From an uncultured Paraprevotella sp. (lineage in GTDB: Bacteria > Bacteroidota > Bacteroidia > Bacteroidales > Bacteroidaceae): a stretch of 64,000 nucleotides of DNA. Numbering within the stretch: the stretch's first letter is position 1; the number at the start of each line of letters is the position of its first letter. Of the stretch, positions 15,639-24,991 are shown piece after piece. The DNA lies in contig CALUKY010000001.1 of the NCBI GenBank assembly GCA_944321345.1, positions 124,001-188,000 on the forward strand, in the 5' to 3' direction. The notes under the pieces were generated by a model, which had not been told where the DNA came from, searched no databases, and was given only the letters and a program-made list of their open reading frames with translations. Position numbers and translations under genes: made by a program.

Positions 15639-16580
15639 TTATTTTTGCGATGATGAGCATGTTGGACATTCATTCGGATATACTCCGTTTACTTTGATGG
15701 GTTCGGTATGAATGCCTATATGGGTGTTCGGCCCGAATCGTTCCTTTAATTTCCGTTCTACTGCGGTTGCTTTGCAATGGGCTTCATAGAGCGGTATATT
15801 GCCATCCATACGGATGTGCATTTCAATGGCATATTCGTTGCCGATTCTTCGTGTTCTCAAATTATGGATTTCACTGATTTCGGGTACTTGCATGGCCGTG
15901 TTGATGATTTCTTCTTCTACATCATCGGGCAGAGAACGTTCGGTCAGCTCGTCTACACTGTTTTTTAACAAACTGAGTGAGACCTTGATAATAAAGAAAC
16001 TGACAATGGCCGCTGCCAACGGATCTAATATATGCCACTGGTTGCCCAGCAAGATGGCTCCTCCGATTCCTATTGCCGTTCCGATGGATGAAAATGCGTC
16101 GCTTCTGTGATGCCAGGCATTTGCGATAACGGCCTGGGAGTTGACTTTCTGGCCAACATACTTGGTCATTTGAAAGGCTATTTCTTTCAATACTATGGAA
16201 AGAATTGCCGCCCAAAAGGCCAGCATGCCCGGTGCTTCAATCTCGCCGCCTTGCAGTACAAAAAAGATTTTTTGAAGACTGATCCATAAAATACCGATTC
16301 CAATGGCCAATAACGCGGCGCCGATAATGGCTGTGGCAAGGGTTTCGTATTTGCCGTGTCCGTAATCATGTCCTTTGTCTTTCGGTTTGCTTGACATGCG
16401 TACAAAAATCATCACAATCAGGTCGGTGATGAAATCGGACAAAGAATGAATGGCGTCGGCAATCATGGCTGCACTGTGGCCCCAAAAGCCTGCTGCAAAT
16501 TTGAAAACAACCAGAAACAAGTTAATGGCTCCTCCTGCCAGTGTCACCTCGTAAATGCGTTTTGTTCTATCTTCCTGCAT
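15639..16580 (-). CDS. Cation diffusion facilitator (CDF) metal efflux transporter
   Basis: This 313-residue inner-membrane protein has the CDF signature HSLSDFITD in helix II and HDYGHGKYE between helices II and III, then HHRSDAFSS in helix V (the second His/Asp metal site). It has a cytoplasmic C-terminal ferredoxin-like domain (HNLRTRRIGNEYAIEMHIRMDG). It exports Zn2+, Fe2+ or Mn2+ in exchange for protons (family knowledge). The C-terminus ends CPTCSSSQK, a possible extra metal ligand. It is first in a three-gene leftward operon with the epimerase and PAP2 genes, although a metabolic link is not obvious. Confidence 0.92.
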   Translation of the reverse strand: MQEDRTKRIYEVTLAGGAINLFLVVFKFAAGFWGHSAAMIADAIHSLSDFITDLIVMIFVRMSSKPKDKGHDYGHGKYETLATAIIGAALLAIGIGILWISLQKIFFVLQGGEIEAPGMLAFWAAILSIVLKEIAFQMTKYVGQKVNSQAVIANAWHHRSDAFSSIGTAIGIGGAILLGNQWHILDPLAAAIVSFFIIKVSLSLLKNSVDELTERSLPDDVEEEIINTAMQVPEISEIHNLRTRRIGNEYAIEMHIRMDGNIPLYEAHCKATAVERKLKERFGPNTHIGIHTEPIKVNGVYPNECPTCSSSQK

Positions 16581-16704
16581 CGTAATTTCTTTTAATCAAC
16601 CCGGATCTGATCATATATTGTTGGTAGTCTGTTGTTTTTACCTTATGTCACAAGACCGGATTTACAGTTGAACGATATCCAGACATAATTCTTTATAAGG
16701 AAAG

Positions 16705-16736
16705 CAAAAGTAGGGATTTTAGATGATATGAACAAA
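16705..16736 (-). promoter_or_regulatory. Promoter of the CDF-epimerase-PAP2 operon
   Basis: On the minus strand TTTG (16733-16736) is followed after 20 bp by TACTTTTG (16705-16712), fitting the Bacteroidetes -33/-7 pattern. The implied 5' leader to 16580 is about 115 bases, long enough to hold a regulatory structure, but none was recognised. Confidence 0.55.
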
Positions 16737-16854
16737 AAAAGATGTAGTGCGTTTATTGGGGAAGGATGGTGAAATTTTTGTAGTGTTGGCTTGGGTAATA
16801 TTTTCTTTTTGGATTAAAATCCTTGTTTTTATAAAAAAGGAATGATGATTTTTA

Positions 16855-16862
16855 TATATTTG
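16855..16862 (+). promoter_or_regulatory. -7 element of the SH3-type protein gene
   Basis: TATATTTG 40 bp before the ATG at 16902. It supports 16902 as the original start codon, upstream of the frame break. Confidence 0.55.
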
Positions 16863-16936
16863 CAAAATTAAATCAAAAAACATCTAAAATATAGAAATAT
16901 TATGAGAAAGGTAAATTTCATTTCGTTGCTGTCCTG

Positions 16937-17749
16937 TTGATGATGGCATTTCCTTTGAACGGACAGGCACAATTCCTGAAAAAGTTGAATAAGGCTTTGG
17001 AAACAGTGAATAAAACATTGGATGATATCAACCAGAAACTTGATCCGGAAAAGCAATCTCAGCAGGCTGTTGAGAAGGTAGTGACAGAGAAGAAAAACGA
17101 GGCTGTACAGACAGTGACCAGTGCTGTAAATGATGTAAAGCAACAGACTGTTAACCAGGTTGCTGAATATGTGGCACCGGATTTTCTGGTTCGCATTTCG
17201 GGAAACAAGGTGAATGTCCGTAAAACTCCAGCTACTAGCGGAGAGGTTATGACACAGGCCGGAGCCGGAACCTTGTATGAATTTGTGTCAGAACAAGACG
17301 GTTGGTTTGAAGTGAAAGTGCCGGGATGTACAGAAAATTGTTATGTTTCTGCCACAGTTGCTGCAAAAGTAGCACTTGCTGCTGTACCGCGTACCGATAA
17401 GGGAGTCGTGAAAACTGCGGGCACCGATCTGGTTTATCAGAAAACTGTGAATACTTCAAGCTATAGTCTGACAAGCACTTATACGATTACTCAGGGAAGT
17501 CAGGCCGGAGAGGTGGAAGCTTCCTTTAATGAACAAGGTGCTTATTCTGATGGAAGATTTATTCCGGCTTCAGAAAATTACTATAAAGGAAAACAATTGG
17601 GCTGGTGTATTGTTTTAGATCAGCAGGTTTCTTATGACGATACTTGCGAGAAATTAGAAACTCCAATTGTGATTTATGCTGCCGATGCAGCCGGTCGTAA
17701 GATTGTAGTGGAGGGAGAAACATGTACTCTGACTCGTGAGAGCTACTAA
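16937..17749 (+). CDS. Exported SH3-domain protein with disrupted signal peptide
   Basis: The long frame opens at TTG 16937 / ATG 16940 with MMAFPLNGQAQ, only the end of a signal peptide. The proper beginning, MRKVNFISLLS, is encoded from ATG 16902 in another frame that stops at 16938. One extra base near 16931-16937 would join them into a normal signal peptide ending GQAQ. The mature part has a helical, charged region (about residues 12-75) and an SH3b-like domain (LVRISGNKVNVRKTPATSGEVM...GWFEVKVPGCTENCYVS), usually for binding cell wall or a partner. A C-terminal beta-rich domain of unknown fold follows. As read, export would fail. Confidence 0.75.
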   Translation: MMMAFPLNGQAQFLKKLNKALETVNKTLDDINQKLDPEKQSQQAVEKVVTEKKNEAVQTVTSAVNDVKQQTVNQVAEYVAPDFLVRISGNKVNVRKTPATSGEVMTQAGAGTLYEFVSEQDGWFEVKVPGCTENCYVSATVAAKVALAAVPRTDKGVVKTAGTDLVYQKTVNTSSYSLTSTYTITQGSQAGEVEASFNEQGAYSDGRFIPASENYYKGKQLGWCIVLDQQVSYDDTCEKLETPIVIYAADAAGRKIVVEGETCTLTRESY

Positions 17750-17777
17750 AAACTAGATTCTTGTTATTTAAGATATC

Positions 17778-17830
17778 AAAGAGGGGCATTCCGAAAGTTT
17801 CCGAGGAACTTCAGAATGCTCCTCTTTTTT
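17778..17830 (+). terminator. Terminator after the SH3-type gene
   Basis: GAGGGGCATTC pairs with GAATGCTCCTC, with an inner extension of the stem, and is followed by a run of T ending near 17830. Confidence 0.8.
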
Positions 17831-17936
17831 ATTTTTCGGTTGGATATACCGTCATTATGTAGTGGAGTTCTGAGTGCTTCTTTTAAAGATACTGAATTTC
17901 AGAAATAAAGTATCTTTTTTTGAGCCGTGATATCCA

Positions 17937-17944
17937 TAATTTTG
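17937..17944 (+). promoter_or_regulatory. -7 element of the RNase R gene
   Basis: TAATTTTG matches TAnnTTTG, 53 bp upstream of the ATG at 17997. Confidence 0.45.
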
Positions 17945-17996
17945 CTTTATTTGCATAAAAGAAAAAACGAGAATAACCTCTTAAAGAACAGAAAAT

Positions 17997-20219
17997 ATGG
18001 GAAAATCACAGAAAAAAGGGGGCAAACGCCTCAAGAAGAAAGAACTGGCAAAGATGTTGATTGATCTTTTCCAGAACAACCCGTCGGAGGTTTACGATGT
18101 GAAGACAATTTTCCGCCTGCTGAAGCTTGATACCCACCCTGCAAAGATGCTTTGTATGGATGTGCTCGAGGAAATGGCGCTGGATGATTATATCGTAGAA
18201 AAGGAAAAACTGAAATATCGCCTGAATACCTTTGGACAAGTACTCGAAGGTATCTTCCGTCGTAAGGCAAACGGAAAGAATGCATTCATTCCCGATGGAG
18301 GCGGTGAACCGATTCTGGTGGCCGAGCGCAATTCTGCGCATGCCATGGACGGTGATCGTGTGAAGGCTACTTTGTTGGCTCGTCGTAAGCATCATGTACG
18401 CGAAGCACAGGTAACGGATATTCTGAAACGCAGTAGCAAGAATTTTGTAGGAACGCTCAAGGTAAGCAAGGATTACGCGTTCCTGCTGACCGAGGACCGT
18501 ACGCTGGCCAATGATATTTTCATTCCGAAGGGTTCGCTGAAAGGTGGAAAATCCGGCGACAAGGCTGTTGTGGCAATTACCGAATGGCCGGATAATGCCA
18601 AGAACCCAATCGGAAAGGTGATTGATATTCTGGGAAAAAGTGGAGAGAACAATACCGAGATGCATGCCATTCTGGCTGAATATGGCTTGCCGTATTCTTA
18701 TCCGGAGGAAGTGGAGAAGGCTGCCGACCGGATTGAACCGGGAATCACTCCGGAAGAGATTGCCCGGCGCGAGGATATGCGTGGAATCACTACGTTTACC
18801 ATTGACCCGAGAGATGCCAAGGATTTCGACGATGCCTTGTCTATCCGCAGCCTGTCTGATGGATTGTGGGAGATTGGTGTACATATTGCCGATGTGTCGC
18901 ATTATGTGCAGGAGGGAAGCATTATTGACAAGGAAGCCGTGAAGCGAGCTACCAGCATTTATCTGGTAGACCGTACCATTCCGATGTTGCCCGAACGTTT
19001 GTGTAACTTTATCTGTTCCTTGCGCCCGAACGAAGAGAAACTGGCTTACAGCGTGATCTTTAAGATGGACGATCAGGCGGAGATCAAGGGCTGGCATCTG
19101 GCGCACACGGTTATCAAGAGCGACCGTCGTTTTACTTATGAAGAGGTTCAGGATTTATTGGAGAAGAACCAGGAGGCCTCGCCCGAAGACTATCGTATGC
19201 CGGGAGATCATAAAGTACCCCCATTGGATCCGAATGCGTTGCCGGTGGAGAACTTTAAGGATGAACTGATCATTCTGAACCGTTTGGCCAAGAAATTGCG
19301 TAGCAAGCGTTTTGCCAACGGAGCCATTGATTTTGACCGTAACGAGGTGCGCTTTGAGATTGACGAAAAGGGAAAGCCGTTAAGCGTGTATTTTAAAGTG
19401 GCCAAGGATGCCAACAAATTAGTTGAAGAATTTATGCTGTTGGCCAATCGTACTGTGGCCGAGAGTATCGGAAAGGTACCTAAAAACAAAACAGCCAAGA
19501 CCTTCCCGTATCGAATCCACGATTTGCCCGATCCGGCCAAGCTGATGAATTTGAGTGAGTTTATCGTGAAGTTCGGATATAAACTGAAAACCAGCGGTAC
19601 CAAGGCTGAGGTGAGCCGTGGATTGAACAAACTGTTGGAGGAAGTACGTGGCAAGAAAGAGCAGAACCTGATTGAGACCGTTTCTTTGCGTGCCATGATG
19701 AAGGCTCGTTACAGCACACATAACATTGGTCATTACGGACTGGCTTTTGACTACTATACTCACTTTACATCACCTATCCGTCGTTATCCGGATGTGATGG
19801 TACACCGCTTGCTGACCCGTTACGCCGATGGCGGACGGAGTGCTAACCGTGACAAATACGAGGAACTGTGCGAACACAGCAGCGAAATGGAGCAGTTGGC
19901 TGCCAGCGCTGAGCGTGCAAGCATCAAATACAAGCAGGTAGAGTTTATGAGTGACAAGCTTGGGGAAGTTTTCGAAGGAACTGTCAGTGGAGTCACGGAG
20001 TTCGGACTCTATGTCGAGGTAAATGAAAACAAATGCGAGGGTATGGTTCCTTTACGTGATTTGGACGATGATTACTATGAGTTTGATGAGAAGAACTATT
20101 GCCTGTGGGGACGTAAGTATCATCACCGCTATTCCTTGGGTGATCAGGTGAAAATTCAGGTGGCCCGTGCCAATTTGGATAAAAAACAGTTGGATTTTGC
20201 TTTGGTAAAGGAAAAATGA
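17997..20219 (+). CDS. rnr: Ribonuclease R
   Basis: This 740-residue 3'-to-5' exoribonuclease is of usual family length. It has a basic start (GKSQKKGGKRLKKKELAK), an N-terminal winged-helix segment (to about residue 80), cold-shock domains, the RNB catalytic domain with TIDPRDAKDFDDALS (the Asp cluster that binds Mg2+), HYGLAFDYYTHFTSPIRRYPDVMVHR, and a C-terminal S1 domain (FEGTVSGVTEFGLYVEVNENKCEGMVPL). It degrades structured RNA in the cytoplasm and takes part in rRNA and tmRNA quality control (family knowledge). It stands alone, with its own promoter and terminator. Confidence 0.97.
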   Translation: MGKSQKKGGKRLKKKELAKMLIDLFQNNPSEVYDVKTIFRLLKLDTHPAKMLCMDVLEEMALDDYIVEKEKLKYRLNTFGQVLEGIFRRKANGKNAFIPDGGGEPILVAERNSAHAMDGDRVKATLLARRKHHVREAQVTDILKRSSKNFVGTLKVSKDYAFLLTEDRTLANDIFIPKGSLKGGKSGDKAVVAITEWPDNAKNPIGKVIDILGKSGENNTEMHAILAEYGLPYSYPEEVEKAADRIEPGITPEEIARREDMRGITTFTIDPRDAKDFDDALSIRSLSDGLWEIGVHIADVSHYVQEGSIIDKEAVKRATSIYLVDRTIPMLPERLCNFICSLRPNEEKLAYSVIFKMDDQAEIKGWHLAHTVIKSDRRFTYEEVQDLLEKNQEASPEDYRMPGDHKVPPLDPNALPVENFKDELIILNRLAKKLRSKRFANGAIDFDRNEVRFEIDEKGKPLSVYFKVAKDANKLVEEFMLLANRTVAESIGKVPKNKTAKTFPYRIHDLPDPAKLMNLSEFIVKFGYKLKTSGTKAEVSRGLNKLLEEVRGKKEQNLIETVSLRAMMKARYSTHNIGHYGLAFDYYTHFTSPIRRYPDVMVHRLLTRYADGGRSANRDKYEELCEHSSEMEQLAASAERASIKYKQVEFMSDKLGEVFEGTVSGVTEFGLYVEVNENKCEGMVPLRDLDDDYYEFDEKNYCLWGRKYHHRYSLGDQVKIQVARANLDKKQLDFALVKEK

Positions 20220-20249
20220 TGTAAATCATATTTTGAGTTAAGACATAAG

Positions 20250-20292
20250 AAGCTCTGTTCTGTACCTGAATGGGTGGAACAGAGCTTTTGAT
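20250..20292 (+). terminator. Terminator after RNase R
   Basis: AAGCTCTGTTC (20250-20260) pairs with GAACAGAGCTT (20277-20287), followed by TTTG. Confidence 0.75.
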
Positions 20293-20365
20293 ATTTCTGA
20301 CGGTGAGGAACGTTTTCTTTAATTTTCTTTTCTTAAAATGCGCCGTGTGAGTCAATTAAAATCGT

Positions 20366-20373
20366 TATATTTG
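20366..20373 (+). promoter_or_regulatory. -7 element of rpoN
   Basis: TATATTTG, a perfect -7 match, 36 bp before the rpoN start codon at 20409. No clear -33 element. Confidence 0.5.
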
Positions 20374-20408
20374 CATCTTGGATATTAAAGTTTTGATAAA
20401 TCACAGAT

Positions 20409-21917
20409 ATGGCACAGAAAATCATTCAAACGCAGTCGCTGCAACAAACACAGACCCTTTCGCCGCAACAGGTGCTTCAGGTACGCCTGTTGGAGATGCC
20501 GGTGTCTGAACTGGAGCAGCGGGTAAAGAATGAAATTATCGAAAACGGAGCCTTGGAAGAGGGTGATCATTCCGCCGATACGGATGATTCCTATACCGCC
20601 GATGCCGGAGAGGATTCTTATGAATCTGCAGATGAGGGCATGGAAGCCTATTCCGATTTGGTTTCTTCGCCATCGAAGGAACTAAAGGATGCCCTGGGCG
20701 ACTATCGCAACTCGGACGAGGTGCCCGACTATCTGTTGAAAAACTATCCGACGAGCCATACGATGGAGACGATAGAATATAGCGACACCATATCCTTTTA
20801 CGAACAGATGAAGGAGCAGATGAACGAGTGCGAGCTCACCCCCAGGCAGAAAATGCTCATGGAGTATCTCATAGGGTCGCTCGAGAGCGACGGCTTGCTG
20901 AAAAAGCCTCTTGCTACCCTGGCGGATGAGCTCGAGGTGTATCATAACGAGCCCGTAACAACCGACGAACTGGAGCAGGTGCTGCACATTTTGCAGGAGT
21001 TTGAGCCCGCTGGTATCGGAGCGCGAAGCCTGCAGGAATGTCTCGAAATACAGATCCGGCGCGACGAGCGATTCCACACACCCCTCAAACAGAAGGAATA
21101 TCGCGTCATCACACGGTTTTATGACGAGTTTACCCACAAACGGTGGGACAAGATTCAGCAGCGCATGAAGCTATCCGATCAGGAAGTGGAGCTCCTGCAG
21201 AAGGATATACGCAGGCTGAATCCGAGGCCGGGAAGTTCCATGGGCGAAGTCGTGGGCCACAACTATCAGCAGGTGGTGCCCGACTTTATTGTCGAAACCG
21301 ATGATGACGGTACGATAACCATGACCCTGAACCAGGGCGATGTGCCCGAACTGAAAATCAGTGACTCCTTTCTGGATATACTCAAACAGTATGATCAGGG
21401 GCACCGAAAGATGAGCCGGACGGAAAAAGATGCCTTGCTATATACCAAACAGAAAATCGAAAAGGCACAGCTCTTTATCGATGCCATACGACAGCGACGG
21501 CATACGCTCACCCTCACCATGCAGGCCATCATCGACCTGCAGCGCCCCTTCTTTCTCGAAGGCGACGAATTGCTGCTCCGACCCATGATCCTGAAGGATG
21601 TGGCCGAGCGGACGCGGCTCGACATCTCGACCATCTCGCGCGTGACAGCCAGCAAATATGTGCAGACCAATTACGGCATCTATCCCCTCAAATGGTTCTT
21701 CAGCGACGCCTATACCACTGACGACGGACAGGAAATTGCTACCCGCAAGATTCAGAATGCCCTGAAGGAGATTATCGAGCATGAGGATAAGAAAAAACCG
21801 TTGAATGACGAAACGTTGACCCGATTGTTGAATCAGAAAGGCTTTCCCATTGCACGTCGCACGGTGGCCAAGTACCGCGAACAGATGGGAATACCCGTAG
21901 CAAGATTAAGAAAATGA
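20409..21917 (+). CDS. rpoN: RNA polymerase sigma-54 factor
   Basis: This 502-residue sigma factor has the Gln-rich region I (QTQSLQQTQTLSPQQVLQ...), an acidic linker (about residues 50-90), the core-binding domain, the helix-turn-helix region (RTRLDISTISRVTASKYVQT) and the C-terminal RpoN box ARRTVAKYRE that contacts the -24 element. It directs core RNA polymerase to -24/-12 promoters and needs an NtrC-type activator. A candidate target promoter lies in this window at 1710. The stop overlaps the next gene as ATGA. From about 20680 onward codons become visibly richer in G/C than in the first part of the gene. Confidence 0.97.
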   Translation: MAQKIIQTQSLQQTQTLSPQQVLQVRLLEMPVSELEQRVKNEIIENGALEEGDHSADTDDSYTADAGEDSYESADEGMEAYSDLVSSPSKELKDALGDYRNSDEVPDYLLKNYPTSHTMETIEYSDTISFYEQMKEQMNECELTPRQKMLMEYLIGSLESDGLLKKPLATLADELEVYHNEPVTTDELEQVLHILQEFEPAGIGARSLQECLEIQIRRDERFHTPLKQKEYRVITRFYDEFTHKRWDKIQQRMKLSDQEVELLQKDIRRLNPRPGSSMGEVVGHNYQQVVPDFIVETDDDGTITMTLNQGDVPELKISDSFLDILKQYDQGHRKMSRTEKDALLYTKQKIEKAQLFIDAIRQRRHTLTLTMQAIIDLQRPFFLEGDELLLRPMILKDVAERTRLDISTISRVTASKYVQTNYGIYPLKWFFSDAYTTDDGQEIATRKIQNALKEIIEHEDKKKPLNDETLTRLLNQKGFPIARRTVAKYREQMGIPVARLRK

Positions 21918-22549
21918 GTGACAAACAGATTATTCTCATAGCCCGGTTCTTTTCCGGACTCTTCCGCCCCTTTTATATGCCCCTGATCAGTTTCCTGGCC
22001 TTGTTCATGTTTACCTATCTGAACGTTTTGCCTTTCAACTATAAATTGAGCGTACTGGCCTTGGTTTACTGCCTGACCATCCTGCTGCCACAGCTGCTCA
22101 TCTTTGCCTACCGAAGCATGAAAGGCTGGCAGGCCGTGCATCTGCGCCGCAGGGAGCATCGCGTGGTGCCCTACATACTGTCCATCCTGTCGTATCTCAC
22201 CTGCCTGTATGTGCTCAACGAACTGCACATGCCCCGTTACATGGGCGGCATCATCGTTTCGGCACTGCTCATACAGATATCCTGCGCCGTGGTGAACATC
22301 TGGTGGAAGGTGAGTACCCATTCGGCCGCCATGGGCGGACTCATCGGCGGACTGCTCGCATTTTCATTGCTGTTTATGTTCAATCCCGTGTATTGGCTCT
22401 GTGTGGCCGTACTGCTGGCCGGCGTCGTGGGCAGCTGCCGCATGCTGCTGCGACAGCACTCCCTGGGACAGGTGCTCGTGGGCACACTCATCGGCATCGT
22501 CTTCGGCTTCTGGGGAATCCTTTTGCCCTTCCCCACCATCTTGCATTAA
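21914..22549 (+). CDS. PAP2-like integral membrane phosphatase
   Basis: This 211-residue protein has about five to six membrane helices and no signal peptide. It carries PAP2-type motifs in relaxed form: RRREHRVVPY (motif 1-like Lys/Arg-Arg-Pro region), KVSTHSAAMGG (the His-containing motif 2) and RQHSLGQVLVGTLIG (motif 3 with its His). It probably removes phosphate from a lipid carrier such as undecaprenyl- or phosphatidyl-type substrates, but the motifs are divergent and the substrate is open. It overlaps rpoN by 4 bp (ATGA), so it is translationally coupled to the sigma factor. Confidence 0.75.
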   Translation: MSDKQIILIARFFSGLFRPFYMPLISFLALFMFTYLNVLPFNYKLSVLALVYCLTILLPQLLIFAYRSMKGWQAVHLRRREHRVVPYILSILSYLTCLYVLNELHMPRYMGGIIVSALLIQISCAVVNIWWKVSTHSAAMGGLIGGLLAFSLLFMFNPVYWLCVAVLLAGVVGSCRMLLRQHSLGQVLVGTLIGIVFGFWGILLPFPTILH

Positions 22550-22584
22550 ACGATTTGTAAATAAACATATTAAAATAAAGTTTT

Positions 22585-23091
22585 ATGAAACCAGTTGTAA
22601 GTATTATTATGGGCAGTACGTCCGATCTTCCGGTGATGGAGAAGGCTGCTAAGTTTTTTGATGAAATGCAGGTTCCTTTTGAAATGAACGCACTGTCGGC
22701 TCACCGCACACCGGATGAGGTGGAGGCCTTTGCCAAAGGCGCGGCCGCACGCGGCGTGAAAGTGATCATCGCCGGTGCCGGTATGGCGGCAGCCCTGCCC
22801 GGAGTAATTGCCGCAAGCACCACTTTGCCGGTTATCGGAGTGCCTGTCAAGGGAATGCTCGACGGACTGGATGCCATGCTGTCCATCATTCAGATGCCTC
22901 CCGGAATTCCGGTGGCTACCGTGGGAGTGAACGGCGCGCTCAATGCCGGAATCCTGGCTGTGGAGATGCTGGCGCTGGCCGACGAGGCTCTGGCCGCACG
23001 TCTGGCAGAATACAAGAACAGCCTGAAGAACAAGATCGTAAAGGCCAATGCCGAACTGGCTGAGGTGAAATATCAGTTTAAGTGTAATTGA
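22585..23091 (+). CDS. purE: N5-carboxyaminoimidazole ribonucleotide mutase
   Basis: This 168-residue class I PurE moves the carboxyl group of N5-CAIR to give CAIR in purine biosynthesis. Motifs are MGSTSDLPVMEKA (residues 9-21, phosphate binding), the active-site SAHRTPDEV, and AGAGMAAALPGVIAASTTLPVIGVPV. The usual length and complete motif set argue for an active, octameric cytoplasmic enzyme. It is followed after 4 bp by ispG and then cysS, so the three housekeeping genes form an operon despite unrelated pathways. Confidence 0.97.
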   Translation: MKPVVSIIMGSTSDLPVMEKAAKFFDEMQVPFEMNALSAHRTPDEVEAFAKGAAARGVKVIIAGAGMAAALPGVIAASTTLPVIGVPVKGMLDGLDAMLSIIQMPPGIPVATVGVNGALNAGILAVEMLALADEALAARLAEYKNSLKNKIVKANAELAEVKYQFKCN

Positions 23092-23095
23092 TCCT

Positions 23096-24988
23096 ATGGA
23101 CTTGTTTGATTATCAGCGTAGAGAGACCTGCGAGGTGCAGATCGGAAGTACGCCCCTCGGCGCACGGAACCCCATAAGGGTGCAGAGCATGACCAATACG
23201 GTCACTCTCGATACGGAGGCTTGCGTGGCTCAGACACTCCGCATCGCACAGGCAGGCGGCGAGTATGTGCGCCTCACCACACAGGGAGTGCGCGAGGCTG
23301 AGAATCTGAAGAATATCAACGCCGGAGTGCGTGCCGCAGGATGCGGCGTCCCTCTCGTGGCCGACGTGCATTTCAATCCCCGTGTGGCCGATGTGGCGGC
23401 GGAATATGCCGAGAAGGTGCGCATCAATCCGGGCAATTACGTGGATTCTGCCCGAACCTTCAAGCAGCTGACCTATACCGACGAGGAATATGCGGCCGAG
23501 ATCCGCAAGATAGAGGAGCGCTTTGTGCCGTTCCTCGACATCTGCCGCCGGAACCACACAGCCATCCGCATCGGAGTGAACCACGGTTCGCTGAGCGACC
23601 GCATCATGAGCCGCTACGGAGACACACCCGAAGGCATTGTGGAGAGCTGCATGGAATTCCTGCGCATCTGTGTGAAGCAGGACTTCCGCGATGTGGTGAT
23701 CTCCATCAAGGCCAGCAACACGGTGGTGATGGTGCAGAGCGTGCGCCTGCTCGTACAGGTGATGGAGCAGGAGGGAATGAACTTCCCGATCCACCTGGGA
23801 GTGACCGAAGCCGGCGACGGCGAGGACGGACGCATCAAGAGCGCCGTAGGAATCGGAGCCCTGCTGGCCGACGGTATCGGCGACACCATCCGTGTGTCCT
23901 TGAGTGAGGCGCCCGAAAACGAGATACCCGTGGCCCGCAAACTGGTCGATTATGTCGTTCAGCGTCAGGGACACGTCATGGTGCCGGGCATAGCCGCCGA
24001 GGATTTCAATTACGTACACCCCGTGCGTCGCCTCACCCGAGCCATAGGCAACATCGGCGGCGATCAGGTGCCCGTTGTCGTGGCCGACCGCATGGATCTG
24101 CAGGCCGCCGGAACACTGGCTTCCCATCAGTCTGCTCCCGACTTCCTGCCCGACTATATCTATTGCGGACAGAATCTGCCCGAAAAGGAGCATCGCGAGC
24201 CGACGGCCTACATCGTCGATGCCGACTGCTGGACCGGCGAGGAGAATACTTATCCCGCCTTCCCGTACAACATGCTGCCGTTCATGGGACAGTGCCCTGC
24301 CAAGCTGAAATTCCTTTTCCTGAGCTATGCCGCTCTGACCGAAGAGGTGCGTGCCTGCTTGAAATACCATCCCGAGGTGGTCATCATCGCGCAGAGCAAC
24401 CACAAGAACCGTCTGGCCGAGTTCCGTGCCCTGATTCACGAACTCACCCGCAACGGACTGCAGAATCCGGTCATCGTGTTCCAGCACTATGCCCACAGTC
24501 AGGAAGAGAAGGAAGACTTCCAGATAGAGAGCGCGGCCGATATGGGCGCCCTGCTCTTCGACGGTCTGTGCGACGGAATCTATCTCTACAACAACGGTTC
24601 GCTGTCGCATCAGGACATTGATGCCACGGCATTCTCCATCCTGCAGGCGGCCCGTCAGCGCACCAGCAAGACGGAATATATTTCCTGTCCGGGCTGCGGA
24701 CGTACGCTTTACGACCTGCAGGACACACTGGCCCGCGTGAAAGCCGCCACGGCGCATCTCAAGGGATTGAAGATTGCCGTGATGGGCTGCATCGTAAACG
24801 GTCCCGGAGAAATGGCCGATGCCGACTACGGATATGTGGGAGCGGCCCGTGGAAAGGTGAGCCTCTACAAGAAAAAAGAATGCATCGAAAAGAATATTCC
24901 GGCCGAAGAAGCGGTGGAAAAACTCCTCCGTCTGATTCGCGACAACGGCGACGATCCGGAATATAACACTAATAAAGAAAACCAATAG
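23096..24988 (+). CDS. ispG: 4-hydroxy-3-methylbut-2-en-1-yl diphosphate synthase (long form)
   Basis: IspG converts MEcPP to HMBPP in the MEP isoprenoid pathway using a [4Fe-4S] cluster. This is the long, 630-residue three-domain type found in Bacteroidetes, Chlamydiae and plants. The N-terminal TIM barrel (to about residue 270: TEAGDGEDGRIKSAVGIGALLADGIGDTIRVSL) is followed by an extra middle domain (about 280-500). The C-terminal cluster domain carries YISCPGCGRTLYDL and GCIVNGPGEMADADYGYVG, supplying the three Cys ligands. It lies 4 bp after purE and 3 bp before cysS. Its codons are strikingly G/C-rich. Confidence 0.97.
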   Translation: MDLFDYQRRETCEVQIGSTPLGARNPIRVQSMTNTVTLDTEACVAQTLRIAQAGGEYVRLTTQGVREAENLKNINAGVRAAGCGVPLVADVHFNPRVADVAAEYAEKVRINPGNYVDSARTFKQLTYTDEEYAAEIRKIEERFVPFLDICRRNHTAIRIGVNHGSLSDRIMSRYGDTPEGIVESCMEFLRICVKQDFRDVVISIKASNTVVMVQSVRLLVQVMEQEGMNFPIHLGVTEAGDGEDGRIKSAVGIGALLADGIGDTIRVSLSEAPENEIPVARKLVDYVVQRQGHVMVPGIAAEDFNYVHPVRRLTRAIGNIGGDQVPVVVADRMDLQAAGTLASHQSAPDFLPDYIYCGQNLPEKEHREPTAYIVDADCWTGEENTYPAFPYNMLPFMGQCPAKLKFLFLSYAALTEEVRACLKYHPEVVIIAQSNHKNRLAEFRALIHELTRNGLQNPVIVFQHYAHSQEEKEDFQIESAADMGALLFDGLCDGIYLYNNGSLSHQDIDATAFSILQAARQRTSKTEYISCPGCGRTLYDLQDTLARVKAATAHLKGLKIAVMGCIVNGPGEMADADYGYVGAARGKVSLYKKKECIEKNIPAEEAVEKLLRLIRDNGDDPEYNTNKENQ

Positions 24989-24991
24989 ACA

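Noticed and set aside
18006..19106. 366-residue minus-strand frame opposite RNase R
   Set aside because: Fully antisense to rnr, which has all family motifs; no recognisable domain.
23078..24985. 635-residue minus-strand frame opposite ispG
   Set aside because: It is antisense to the well-supported ispG gene over its whole length. G/C-rich codons there suppress stops on the other strand; the translation is repetitive in His/Gly and matches no family.
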